From Micropterix aruncella (lineage: Eukaryota; Arthropoda; Insecta; Lepidoptera; Micropterigidae): 64,000 nt of DNA. Location of the stretch: assembly GCA_944548615.1 (NCBI GenBank), contig OX155979.1:15271886-15335885 (forward strand). The letters are read 5' to 3'. The translations under genes were made by a program, and so were the position numbers. Under the pieces are notes generated by a model that ran no database searches, had not been told where the DNA came from, and saw only the letters and a program-made list of their open reading frames with translations. This document shows positions 37,615-49,300 of this stretch, piece by piece (positions within the stretch are counted from its first letter, which is position 1; each line of letters opens with the position of its first letter).

Positions 37615-37966
37615 GAGAAGGTATTGGCGCACTCAGGCCAACAAACAATTTGACAAGTCTAATAACAATATCACTGTTTCCAGATGGTTGAACTTGGAGT
37701 CGCTCTGGCTTTATGAAACAAGTCTCTCCATCATAGAATTCAACCACATTCCCTCGCTCATCTGGCATGAAATTCTCCTGGAATACCTCCGTTTTAATGC
37801 TGTCATTTTCCTCGATCTTGACATTCGCGTTGCTGTAATCGTTTACAATTCGGTCTGGATGCACATGAGAAATTCTGAAGTGACGATTGGACATTGAATT
37901 CGATATCGGCCAGGTTTTTTTATGATCTAGAAAAAGAGCGACCAGACTTACTTCTGGTGATTTCAA
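37615..37966 (-). CDS. Unrecognised reading frame
   Basis: 122 codons are open on the minus strand, with an internal ATG at about 37896 that leads MSNRHFRISHVHPDRIV. The middle is acidic and contains VKIE and IKTE, which fit the SUMO-site pattern, then FYDGETCFIKPERLQVQ. I do not recognise a domain. Composition is balanced and unlike the AT-rich flanks. It could be a host exon, a retrocopy or a transposon gene piece; no strong splice sites are seen. Confidence 0.3.
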
Positions 37967-38152
37967 AATTGCAAATATCGTCGAGTGACAACAATCGTAT
38001 ATCGTATCGTCGCTTCAGAATTCCCCTGCTGGTCTTTCAGGTAGAGGGCTATTAATAATAAAACTCAAATATGTAATGATATTAATCTTTTCTTTAAACC
38101 TGCGAGAGGTCCCACATTCAATCGACAAAATCGCATATTGATTCGTGTTTAA

Positions 38153-38385
38153 CCCTTCGGATACGTAGCGACCAAATTTAATTGCACATAACACGTAACG
38201 ACCAATATTGGCGGCTTGCTCCCGGAGCTCACAGTAATATTATTTTCTAATTCGAACGCATCCTAAAATCCATACCAAATATCTCATTATTACCATAGAT
38301 ACAGAGACGGCCGCTAGAATAATTTTGCGCGTCATTTCGTGGATATTTCTGGTAAAATTCCATTGTCAAACATCATTTTTTTATT
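38153..38385. mobile_element. TTAA-type MITE end, truncated
   Basis: TTAA (38149-38152) is followed by CCCTTCGGATACGTAGCGACC, with an internal repeat of CGTAACGACCAA, as at the ends of the other TTAA MITEs. The other end is not found; a LINE starts at 38386. Confidence 0.45.
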
Positions 38386-39800
38386 TTTTATTTATTATTA
38401 TTATTATTATTAATAATAGGCTAGCAGCTTTAGCTGATGCGCCTATATCACAACACTTATTTTTTAGTAACAGTTTTTGTTATTGTTTTTGTTTTATGTT
38501 TTATATGATCGTCCAGTTTGTTCTTGAAAGCATTTATGGAGACAGCATTTACAACTTCACTGGGTAGATTGTTCCAAGATTCTACCACTCTATTGGTGAG
38601 AAAGTGCCGGCGAGGGTTCTGCTTGAACTTATTGTGGTACAGCTTTTTAGAGTGTCCTCTCAGGTTTGTAGTATTAGCAAGGGAGAACATATTTTGCAGC
38701 CTGGGAACGCTGTAGAAGGCGTTCAGAATCTTAAAAGTCTCAATGAGATCTCCCCGTTCCCTTCGCTCTTGTAGAGTGCTCAGGCCAAGCTCATCCAGCC
38801 GGGTTTCGTAGCTTTTATTTCTCAGCGCATTTGGCATTTTTGTAGCTCTACGTTGTACTCATTCCAGCAGGTCAATATCCTTCTTGAAGTAGGGATTCCA
38901 GATCTGGTATGCATACTCCAGCATAGGTCGGACATATGTTTTATAAATCTTTAGGAAAAGCTCAGGGGTTATATGTGAGAAAGCTTTATTTATTGTATAC
39001 AGCAATGAGTTCGCTCTCTTCACCATAGTTATGATGTGTGCCTCCCATTTTAAATCTTCTGCGATTATGACACCCAAATCCCTGTGTGTCTTCTAACTGA
39101 TTAAAGCATTTCCCTGAATAGTGTATGTTTTCCTTGGGTTTTCTTTTCCTATATGAAGGACGGTGCACTTATCCACGTTGAGTGACATTAACCAGTCTTG
39201 CGTCCATGCGGTAATGCGGTCAAGATCATCCTGTAGGTCAGGGTGCTGCGTGAGTGGGTTCCCAATAATTTTAGCGTCGTCGGCAAACAGGGAGTACATC
39301 ATCTGTAGGATTGTTCGAAAGTCCGTTAGGTATATACCGAAGACAATCGGGCCGATGACCGACCCTTGGGGGACTCCGCTGTGGACAGGTCTATTTTCGG
39401 AAAGGTCATCACCTACTCTCACTCTAAGTTTTCTATTGATAAGGAAGTCAGAGAGCCAGGTGTGGAGTTTTCCTCTTATTCCAAAATGTCCCAACTTCAG
39501 CAAGAGTCTTCTTATGGGCACCCGGTCGAAGGCTTTTTCGTAGTCTAGGTAGACAACATCGGTAGGCTGTCGTTGATCCCATTCTGTGGTCCAATGATTA
39601 ACACAGGTGAGAGATTAGTAACGGCGGACCTCCCAGGCACAAAACCGTGTTGTTCATCCAAAATTATTTGCTCGTTTTTGAGGAAGTTCTTTAGAGAGTT
39701 AGCAATAATTTTCTCCATAGTCTTGCAAACAATGCTGGTTAGGCTTATCGGTCGGTAGTTAATAGCTGAGAACTTGCTGCCCTCCGAGAAATCATCAAAA
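38386..39800 (-). pseudogene. CR1-like LINE, RT region
   Basis: Reading from 39760 down: SINYRPISLTS-like, HSGVPQGSVIGPIVFGIYL, LFADDAKI, DWLMSLNVDKCTVLHIG, DLKWEAHI, YVRPMLEYAYQIWNPYF, LTNRVVESWNNLPSEVV. At least three frame breaks (about 39520, 39095, 38857) split the frame. The 3' tail is a TTA run (38386-38415). A relative lies at 55050-58805. Confidence 0.88.
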
Positions 39801-39829
39801 TTTTTATTGGTTTTTATGAGCTAATATCT

Positions 39830-40115
39830 AAATATTTTTGTACGTAAATAAGCAAAACGAAATATTATATTTGATAGAGAATCTAATAAAGATCACGATA
39901 GTATTTACAATTTCTAAATAGGGTTCCGTATTTTTCCATAAAACAAGTACAAGCTAGAAATGCCGAGTTTTTTTCACTTTTTCGATTTTCTCATATTTAT
40001 TCATAATTATCTAATTGTTTTACAAAATGAGATTTCTATATTATATATACAATATGTCAATGCAATTATTGTACAGTTATTCTTTTTATGATTGGATCTA
40101 TTGAAGTTGAAGGGT
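39830..40115 (-). mobile_element. TTAA-type MITE fragment
   Basis: CATATTTATTCATAATTATC and ATTGTTTTACAAAATGAGAT match 31853-32157. The ends are missing. Confidence 0.55.
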
Positions 40116-40194
40116 GATATTAACATGCAGACTCGGTGCTATATACTTAACATTTTGTCATATTTTGACGAACTGAAAAGGGACCCGACAAAAG

Positions 40195-40870
40195 CTCTCT
40201 GCTCAATCTCAATGGGAGCTAACGGGCCCATGATGAGTTGGCCATGATGACCCATGTGTTCAGGGTCGGTCACACTCACGGGTCAACACCCATCCGATGG
40301 CCTCCACGTACGGGGTGCGAACCTGGGTAGGACACTGGGTCAACCAGTCTCCCCTGGGAATCAAACCTCTGGCGCTCCTGGACGGTCTGCGCACCGAGCG
40401 GCGCAAGCCAATCGATTGTGCTCTCCGACTAACAGTCGGGGGAGTCCGGGAACTGTATTGTTTCCTATAGAGCGGGGGTGGTTGTGTACCTTATGGCGAC
40501 TGCTCTTGAATTGACCATTGGCCATCCGATCCTGGGTGAACAGCCGGGCAAAGGACGCCTTGGTCCGCGATAGATTCGGTTTACTCCGTTTCACCGCTTC
40601 ATAAGGGAGAGGACCGCGCAAGCGAACTCGAACTCGGAACCAATCGAGAGACCGGAGAAATCTGGTCACAATTGGAAGTAAGGGCGCGAGTGTCTCGAGC
40701 CGCTGGGAAGTAATTCCTGGCTATCTCGCGGTAAGGAGTTGGTCTCTTACGGGTTGTGGCGTAGCTAGACGTCGGATTTGTAATGTCCAAAGTCTTCTAC
40801 GCTCACTGCACGGTCGATAGAACGATGAATTGTTAAAACGTCCTGCGGTGACGGGTTCGCCCGTTGTGGT
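40195..40870 (-). repeat. 0.67-kb repeat family, full unit
   Basis: Reverse unit from the GGGCCC 3' end near 40219 to CGCCCGTTGTGGTTGAC near 40869. On its sense strand a frame is open for 102 codons (40669 to 40361). Confidence 0.8.
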
Positions 40871-41224
40871 TGACATCTCAATATGCTCAATCTCAATAAT
40901 ATAATAATCTGATAGATAATCTGCGAAGGTTACGACCTTGCATCCCTACAAGCAGGTAGTAAAAGGGGCGGGGCCAGCCCAATGATTTATTGCGTCACTG
41001 GAACGTACCTTTGGCCCGTACTAGAGCATTTATGAAAACTATAGCAGAAGGCGAGCTAGCAAGTTTCACTTAATAAATACGACTTCACATAAACGGACTG
41101 ACCTTGTACTTTCATCCTTCAAGAGCAACTGCTACGGGTGAACCTGGCCACCCCAGGAAGGTATAACAGTATTAGATCATTCTTTCAACCGAGGGCTGAA
41201 CGCAGAGACTTAAAGACAACAAAA
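40871..41224. other. Unassigned intergenic DNA
   Basis: No gene or known element recognised. It separates two oppositely oriented units of the 0.67-kb repeat. Confidence 0.35.
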
Positions 41225-42010
41225 CTAGAGTTGTCGACTACAACGGGCAAGCTCATCACCTCAGGAAGTTTTAACGATTAGTCGTTCTATCTCCCTGGAG
41301 TGAGATAGGCAGAAGACTTGGACAAAACAGTCCACCATCTAGCTCCGCCACAAACCCGTTAGCGGCCAACGCCTTATCCGCGAGATAGCCAGGAGTGTTA
41401 CCCAGCGGGCTTACACTCACGCCCTTACTTCCAATTGCGACCAGATTACTCCAGTCTCTCGACTGGTTACGAGTTTGAGGTCGCTTGCGCGGTCCTCTCC
41501 CTTAGAAAGCGGTGAAACGGTGTATACCGAATCTATCGCGGACCACGGCATCCTTTGCCGGGCTGTTCACCCAGGATCGAGTAGCCGATGGTCGTTTCGA
41601 GAGCAGTCGCCGTAAGGTCCGCAGCCAACCCCGCTCTATAGGAAACAGTACTGCTTTCAGACTCCCCCGACTGTTAGTCAGAATGCGCAATCGATTGGCT
41701 AATGCCGCACGGTGCGCAGACCGTCCAGGAGCGCCAGAAGGTTGATTCATACCCAGGCTCGCACTTCATGCGCGGAGGCCGTCGGATGGGTGTTGACCCG
41801 TGAGTGTGACCAACCCTGAACAGAATGGGTGACCAACCCTGAACAACTCAGCAAGCGCCTATTAGCTCCATTAGAGACAACACAGTCCACAGTCCACCAT
41901 CTAACTACGCCAACAGACCCGTGAAGGTCTAACGCCTTACTGCTGCTTAGGAAACGTATCAGACCATTCCCCCCCCCCCCCACCCCTCCCCCCCTCCGGT
42001 TATTCGCCAG
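41225..42010 (+). repeat. 0.67-kb repeat unit plus partial second unit and poly-C
   Basis: One unit from AGTTGTCGACTACAACGGGC to about 41880, followed by a partial unit (ACAGTCCACCATCTAAC) that ends in a run of about 12 C at 41968. Confidence 0.75.
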
Positions 42011-42224
42011 AGTGCACAGTTTGGCAAACACCACACGTGTCTATCAAGGACCGATGCGCTCTTGTATGAAAGTGACTGTGACACTATTGTCAGTAATAAA
42101 AGGAATGGCCACGATTGAACGATGGATCGTTACAACTGCCAGCAACTCAACGCTGAACACCAGGTGGCTAATAACTTGGTATCCTTGGTGTTATATATCA
42201 GATTTATATACCGTGTATAAAATA

Positions 42225-42442
42225 AAAGAAAATACAAACAGAACTGCCATGGAATTCAACAACCGGAGTCGGGCCCATCATAACACTATTTTTACAATTC
42301 CGGCGGGTGAGCGGTGGATCCCGGACTAACGACCGGCTGTGGTAGGTTTAAAACAGCTGTCTTGCCACATGTGAGCGTTCACCCTACCACCCATTCACTC
42401 CCCCTTTGAAGCCATAGAATTTGAGATGCAGAAATTGCAGTA
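42225..42442 (-). pseudogene. Restriction-like-endonuclease LINE, 3' end
   Basis: Only the last 40 codons' worth and the 3' untranslated part remain, starting at the family terminus (AATACAAACAGAACTGCC). Confidence 0.8.
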
Positions 42443-42699
42443 AATTATAAATAAATAATTATGCCGTGTTCGAAAGCACATTTTTATTTGACAAGCCAAG
42501 CCATGATATCCTGTTTTTTATATTGTCACATTATTTTTCGGCCCAGATTAAACTGTCCTAATATGTTACAATTCTGACTTAGTCTAAACTGTTCAATATA
42601 TCACACTCGGGGAGCAAACCGGTCACGCCGGATAAGCTTCCAGGTGATGCACTCTCCCTGCATAAAGTTCCACTAAACCTACTTAGAGATGCTGACTAA

Positions 42700-43080
42700 A
42701 CAGTAGGATCGAACGCGGTTCCGGAAGCGTCTAAAAAACTTGTCCGCAACCTCACCAGATTAAAAAGGGACAAAATCCGTAAAGTCATAGGTACTATGAC
42801 AGGCCACTGTCCTCTAAACGAACACCTGTTTACCATAGGTGTGACAGACGCCACAGCATGTGCTCATGGAATGCAGGAGCGTGGCAGAGCAACGGGCAAG
42901 AATACTACAATCTCCAGCATCTGTCCCGGAGGCCTGTAGCAACCCAAACAGGCTGCTAACCTTCTGGGGCTGCCTGGGTTGGCTGGAGTAACATAAATAG
43001 AAACATGAGCCACGCACAACGGCCCAATCAAGAGGCCAAGTGCGGGAAAAAGCCCAGTCAAACTAACTAACTAACTAACT
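42700..43080 (+). pseudogene. R1/I-type LINE C-terminus, copy 1
   Basis: It matches 61278-61700 (reverse): codons for LVRNLTRLKRDKIRKVIG-like and GTMTGHCPLNEHLFTIGVTD. A 38-base deletion near 42850 removes the first Cys pair of the zinc finger and shifts frame. The copy ends in an AACT run, about 75 bases past the BORCS6 stop codon. Confidence 0.8.
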
Positions 43081-43154
43081 AAACAGTAGGATCCTCGGCT
43101 GTACATTATCGAAAATGCATTACAGATTTTGAACAGAGCTTAGATATATAATAT

Positions 43155-43331
43155 TTACATATTGCTTTCAAAAATGTTTAATAATCGCTTGATTTCGACG
43201 ATCCTGGCAGCCTGCGCCTGCACGGGTACCATGGCCACAGAGACCTCCTCCCCTTTGGCCAGGATGGTGTACATGCTCTTAATGTTGGAGTCCATGGCAT
43301 CGCAAGTCTTCGAAACGGAGTCCTTATACAC
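43155..43331 (-). CDS. BORCS6: BORCS6-like last exon
   Basis: The acceptor on the minus strand is TTTTGGCAG/GTGTATAAG. It encodes 58 residues ending SNM and TAA (43155-43157). Phase 0 joins it to the donor GAG/GTGACT at 50871. Confidence 0.8.
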   Translation of the reverse strand: MYKDSVSKTCDAMDSNIKSMYTILAKGEEVSVAMVPVQAQAARIVEIKRLLNIFESNM

Positions 43332-46300
43332 CTGCCAAAAGAAATTGGATGCTAATGAAATTTGTCACATATCGATAAGACTTTCATTTGCCATGTCTTC
43401 AGTAGATTAACTTTGCTAAAAGCGATCAATGACCAACGACATTACTTTCTCTGACAAACTTACTTGCCCCATCGCTTATGTAATGTATTAAATTGCTCAC
43501 CCCTATAGGACATTTTGGCAACCATTTTTTGACATCGACATGCAGGTGGCGCTTTTAGCATTGACATCGAAAGTAATAGCAATTTATTTGGCCATCTAAA
43601 ATAACAACAAAAGAGAGCACTGCGCAGCATGTATCAGGTAACGACTAGGACTTCATGCAAAGAATATTTCAGCAAGGCAAGGGTAATGACTATGTATTCG
43701 GCGTTCATATGCCGGTGTTTAATGTATGCTAGACAGCACCTAGCAGAAACACCAATTAATACAGACATTCACTCGCATCATACCCGCGGTAGCTCCCTTT
43801 TATGCGTACCTCGAATACGACTGGCAAACGTACAGAAAAGCTACTTGTACCTTACCATTAAGTTCTATAATCTACTCCCTACAAAATTTAAACAGCTGGA
43901 GGACATACAATTCAAAAAAACATCAAGGAGATGCTGATAGGCCACCCTTTCTATAATCTGGCCGAATTTGAGGGCTATGATTTTTCAAATATTGTGCCCA
44001 TTTAAATTACTTAAAAAAGTAGAGCCTTATTGTCTGATTGTTTTATATGGTCTTATATCTGTACTTTTAGTTTAAAATGCATAACGCAGATTTAATTTGA
44101 TTATTTAACATTTTACTGACAATTTCAATATTACGATGAATAATTTTACTACGTATCTTTTCGAATTACCAACTACTTCAAATATTAAACTTCTATTTTG
44201 ATTATTTATATTTATAGTTGGACAATCTAGTAGTTAATTCTTGACTAACTATGTATGTTCAGTAAAGAGTAGTAACGAAACTTACTACATAACCCAATTA
44301 TTTTGACACGTCCAAGAGCGGTCTTTAGCCGTCAATTGGACACGACGAAAATGTAATGTAATGTAATTGATAATGAATAGTTTATTACAAAGGACCGATT
44401 GATTATAAGCAATCAATAAATTAACCAGCGGTAACAATAATAACAGGCATGGTTGGCTATCTGCCATCTCTCTGTCTCATAAGAGAAATGTTGATTATGT
44501 TCTATGTTTTGAATCTAATTCGTGGTAAAAGTGATAACCCTAGCTTACTAGCCAAGGTGAGTCTTTTCATACCAAATAATTATCTGCGTGCTTGATCGCA
44601 CCATCTTTTCGCGGAGCCGTTCTCGCGCACTAACCTTACGAGGTGGAACTTGTTGGCGCGTGCTTTGCGGCGCGTAAATGAAATTCACTTAATTGCACCA
44701 GATTTTGATATTTTTACCGCCAACCATCACTCATTTAAATTGAATGCCATTAATTATTTATTCTTAAATTATAGCTAGTATTCTATTAGACCCTTGCATT
44801 TAATAAATAAAATACAAACGGAGCTGCCGTGGAATTCGCCGACCAAAAATCGGGCCCATCATATATAATTATTATACTTCTGGGAGGTGAAGGGTGGATT
44901 CCGGACTAACGACCGGCGGTGGTAGGTTTAGGACAGCTGTCTTGCCACATGTGAGCGTTTACCTTACCACCCATTCACTCCCCCTTCGAAGCCATAGAAT
45001 TTGAGATGCAGAGATCGCGGTTTTAGATATTTTTTCTAGAAAGGAGTTGATTATTTTCCTGGAGAGACCGAGATCTTTAAAAAGGTGAAACAAAGATTTA
45101 GCTGGCAGGCCACGAGCGCCTAGTTCCACCGCGTGAAGGTGAACAGAGAAGCCGTTCCGGGTGACGGCATTTGCGAGGTCATGGTATTTATTTAATTTGT
45201 ACTTGTGGTCTTTTGGGATATTTGATTCCCATGGAACAGTTAATTCTACGATAAGGACCATCTTCCGAGATAGAGAGTAAAGAGTTATATCTGGACGCAG
45301 GGCTGTGCATCCGAGACTTTCAGGAAATTTATACTGCTTAGAGACCAAATCGACCTCCATAATCCAATCTGAAGCTTTCTCGATTATTGAGAAAGGTTTT
45401 GCAGTGAGATGTTTTTTGCCTTTAGAGCCAACCCGCACAAACTGTATTGGGGGTTTGGAGGATACTGTGGAACCCTCGTTGGCACGAGCCACTGAGAGGC
45501 TAAGGACCTCGCGAATAACAGCAAGGACGTGGCGGTAAGTGTACCGTCCTCGATCCAAGGCCACCTTGCAGCCAGCTAGAATATGTCTAGCTGTGCAAGG
45601 GGTGTTGCTACAAAGGGGACATGAACTATCCTCGGCATAGCTCCAACGAGCGAGGTTACTGGGGTCTGGAAGCGTATGCTGAAAGGTATTTAAATAAAAT
45701 TTCAGAATCTCTGGCGTCCAGTCATACAACATTACTTTCCAGTGCATTGGAGGAGGAATGCAAAAGTCTCCGATTGTTGTCCAATCATTCTGGCATTGAA
45801 GGCCAATAGCGTGAGCCATACTATTGCTATTGTAATACAGCGAAGAGAGTTACGAAGTTTCTAAGGACTAACAACATCCAGACCCTTGACTGCCCAGCGA
45901 ACAGCCCAGATATGAACCCTATCGAAAATATCTGGATTAATTTAAACAGAAATAGGCAGAAAAATGCCCGCGGACCGAATCAGAATTGATTGAAGCCATG
46001 AAGGAAGTTTGGCAAAATGATGCCGATTTGGTCGCCCATGCTAAAAATGCCATCATTGGAATGCCGCATAGGATAAAATCCTTAAAAAATGTAAAGGGAA
46101 TGTTCACTAAATATTAATAAACGTATTTATAACAAAACATTTTTTTTTTGAGTCATAAATCTAGGTTTTCATACAATTTTACTAAAAATTTCTAGAGGTG
46201 ATAATAATTTGGCCACATCTGTATATACATAAAACAAAGTCGGGTTTGTTCGAACACTTATAACTCGAGAACGGCTGAACCGATTTTCATGGTTTTCAAT

Positions 46301-49300
46301 TTGTAGTATTTGTCTCCGTCCCGAATAGCAGAATAATTGTTAAAAACGAAAATTGGAAAATTGACAAAAAATTAAAATAAAAGAAAAAACATTTTCCCAT
46401 ACAAAATGTAAATCCGTGTTTTTCTCATGGTCAGTTGTACGTGGCATGTTCACGTGTCGGCAAATCATCCGTTTTATTTGTTCTTGCGCCTGATAAAAAA
46501 ACAAAAAATGTCGTATATCACAAGGGGCTTTAATGAAGAGAATTAAACTGAGTGTCTCGGCAAAATAGTTGTATTTAGAATTAACTACCAATAATATTAA
46601 AATATTCATAGTACCGTAAACATTGCACACAACAAAGCCGTGAATATATGTATTTTACAGTTTTGAATAAGGGAATCACACACACATGTAACAAATAGAA
46701 ATAATTGACTTTATAATTTATTTGAGCCACATTGAAAGTGGAATAAGTGACATAACAAAACAGTTTTTTTATTCAACCTTCAAGCGGTAGAGACAAAAAT
46801 ACTAGAGTCAGTGTTCGGAAAACTTTCGATAATTGAGTGCACAAGAGAGAACTTCGCGAGACCAGACTTCGACCGGACCGAGTTTATAACCCGACCCCGA
46901 CGATATCTACGCTTCGCAGGACAGTACTGCTCTTCAAACGGTAAGCGACAATAACAGCTTATACCTTTATGCCTCAATTATGCGAGCGGCTAGATTTACA
47001 AACTAGTGGAGACTAGATCGATCAAATAGGAAAAGAGATCGCTGCGGAATCTGCAAAAGGAGACAGTACGATACAAGAGCTTAAGGTCACCTTGTGTCGC
47101 AACTCGTCGAGGAGAGACACGCCTCTACGAGTACCCGGTGTGCCATCGGCAGTAAAACGCCGGTTCACATCACCCCTGGGTGCCACCAAAATTGCACCTT
47201 GTCGTTCTATGGCTACCCTAAAATAAGGTGGCAGATTTTCGATCGGTTTAACCGCTGACCGCTGGATTTGCCACTACACTGAGTGCATCCCATGCTGCAC
47301 AATATGTACATAGTTTAATTCAATCGCCTTGCTGCGATTGATATGCTTATTTTTTGTACTTTTATATTTCTTTTTGTGTTATTATCTTAAAAAAGTAGCG
47401 AACTTAATATTTATTTTGTATTCATTGTATTACTTTCATAAAATCATAAACTAAGTTCAGCTAATCTGCAACACGACATTCATCGACTGTTAGGCGGTAC
47501 GATGTTCGCCGGGTTTGCTAGTTAAGTCATATAAGGGATTATTTATTTATTTATTTATTTATTTTATTTATTGATTTATCCTATTTTTTATAGTTACATA
47601 AAAAAGATTGCGTTATTTTTTTAACATATTTTAAAAGAATACATATGAAGAAAATCGCGAAAGGGCATTAACTTGTCAGGATTACATCACCCCACTAGGT
47701 ATACGCCTGTGTTGGGGTGATGGATACATAGTTCTGTGGTATTATTTGCTGAGCCTGTACGCCTTGCCTGCTGTCCTTCTTCCGTCTTAAAAAAAACAAT
47801 ACGTAATATAATTTAGCATAATATGTTCTTGTCCCCTCTGTAGCAATACCCCTTGCACAGCTAGACACATTCTAGCTGGCTGCAAGGTGGCCTTAGATCA
47901 AGGACGGTACACTTACCGCCATGACAAAGTTCTCGCTGTTATTCGCGAGGTAATTAGTCTCTCAGTGGCTCGTGCCAACGAGGGTTTGACAGTATCCTCC
48001 AAACCCCCAATACAGTTTGTGCGGGATGGCTCTAAAGGCAAAAAACATTTAACTACAAAACCTTTCTCAATAATCGAGAAAGCTACAGATTGGACTCTGG
48101 AGGTTGATTCGGTCTCTAAGCAGTATAAATTCCCTGAAAGTCTCGGATGCACAGCCCTCCGTCCAGATATAACTCTTTACTCTCTATCTCGGAAGGTGGC
48201 TCTTATTGTAGAATTAACTGTTCCATGGGAATCAAATATCCCAAAAGACCACGAGTACAAATTAAATAAATACCATGATCTTGCAAATGCCGTAACCCGG
48301 AACGGCTTCACTGTTCACCTTCACGCGGTGGAAGTTGGCGCTCGTGGCCTGCCAGCTAAATCTCTATTTCACCTCTTTAAAGATCTTGGCCTTTCCAGAA
48401 AAATTATCTAAAACTGCGATTTGCGCATCTCAAATTCTATGGCTTCGAAGGGGGAGTGAATGGGTGGCAAGGTGAACGCTCACATGTGGCAAGACAGCTG
48501 TCCTAAACCTACCACAGCCGGTTCGTAAGTCCGGAATCCACTGCTCACCCCCCAGAAGTGTAAAAAATAGTATTATGATGGGCCCGACTCCGGTCGGTGA
48601 ATTCCATGGCAGCTCCGTTTGTATTTATATATATATATAAATAATATAATATAATATCATATGTTATAACATATAAAATAATGTAGCATATTTATATATA
48701 ATATAGTAGGTATAACATAATAAAATATAACATATTATAATCTGTATATCTGTATACATATCCATAATTTACATCTATATATCCTATATTTTGTGGTTAG
48801 AAATAAAATATTTTAATATATCATACTTTCGCATTCATCTCTAGTATAATTTAAGAGCCAATGAGACACCCGTCTCTTAAACTGGTTGTCGGTTATGTTT
48901 AAGATCTGTCCTGTGTACGAGTTAAATATATTATAGAGTTTAGGTCCGAGATATGCGTAGTGTCGTTGTCCGTATACAGTCCTCATTTTTGGTTGAATCT
49001 GTTTGTCTTTGTGTCTAGTGTTGTGTTTGTGCTCTGGTTTGTCTTTATCCGTGTTCCTCATGAGGTCCCTCCGATAGCGCACCAGAACAGCGCGTATGTA
49101 TAGTTGGCGTACGTCAAGTACTTTAAAGTCTGTATATAGGTCGTCTGACGGGGAGCGATATGGCTTCTTGTTAATGACTCTGAGCAAAGCCTTTTGCGCT
49201 TTGACCAGTGGGTCAAGATTTGTTCTTGCCATACCGCCCCAACCGATTTGTCCGTATGTAAGTAGAGTCTGCGCCAGTGCATAGTAAACAGTCCGTAGTA

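Noticed and set aside
47887..48411. Independent host gene for the 174-codon frame
   Set aside because: It is one of many copies of the restriction-like-endonuclease LINE C-terminus.
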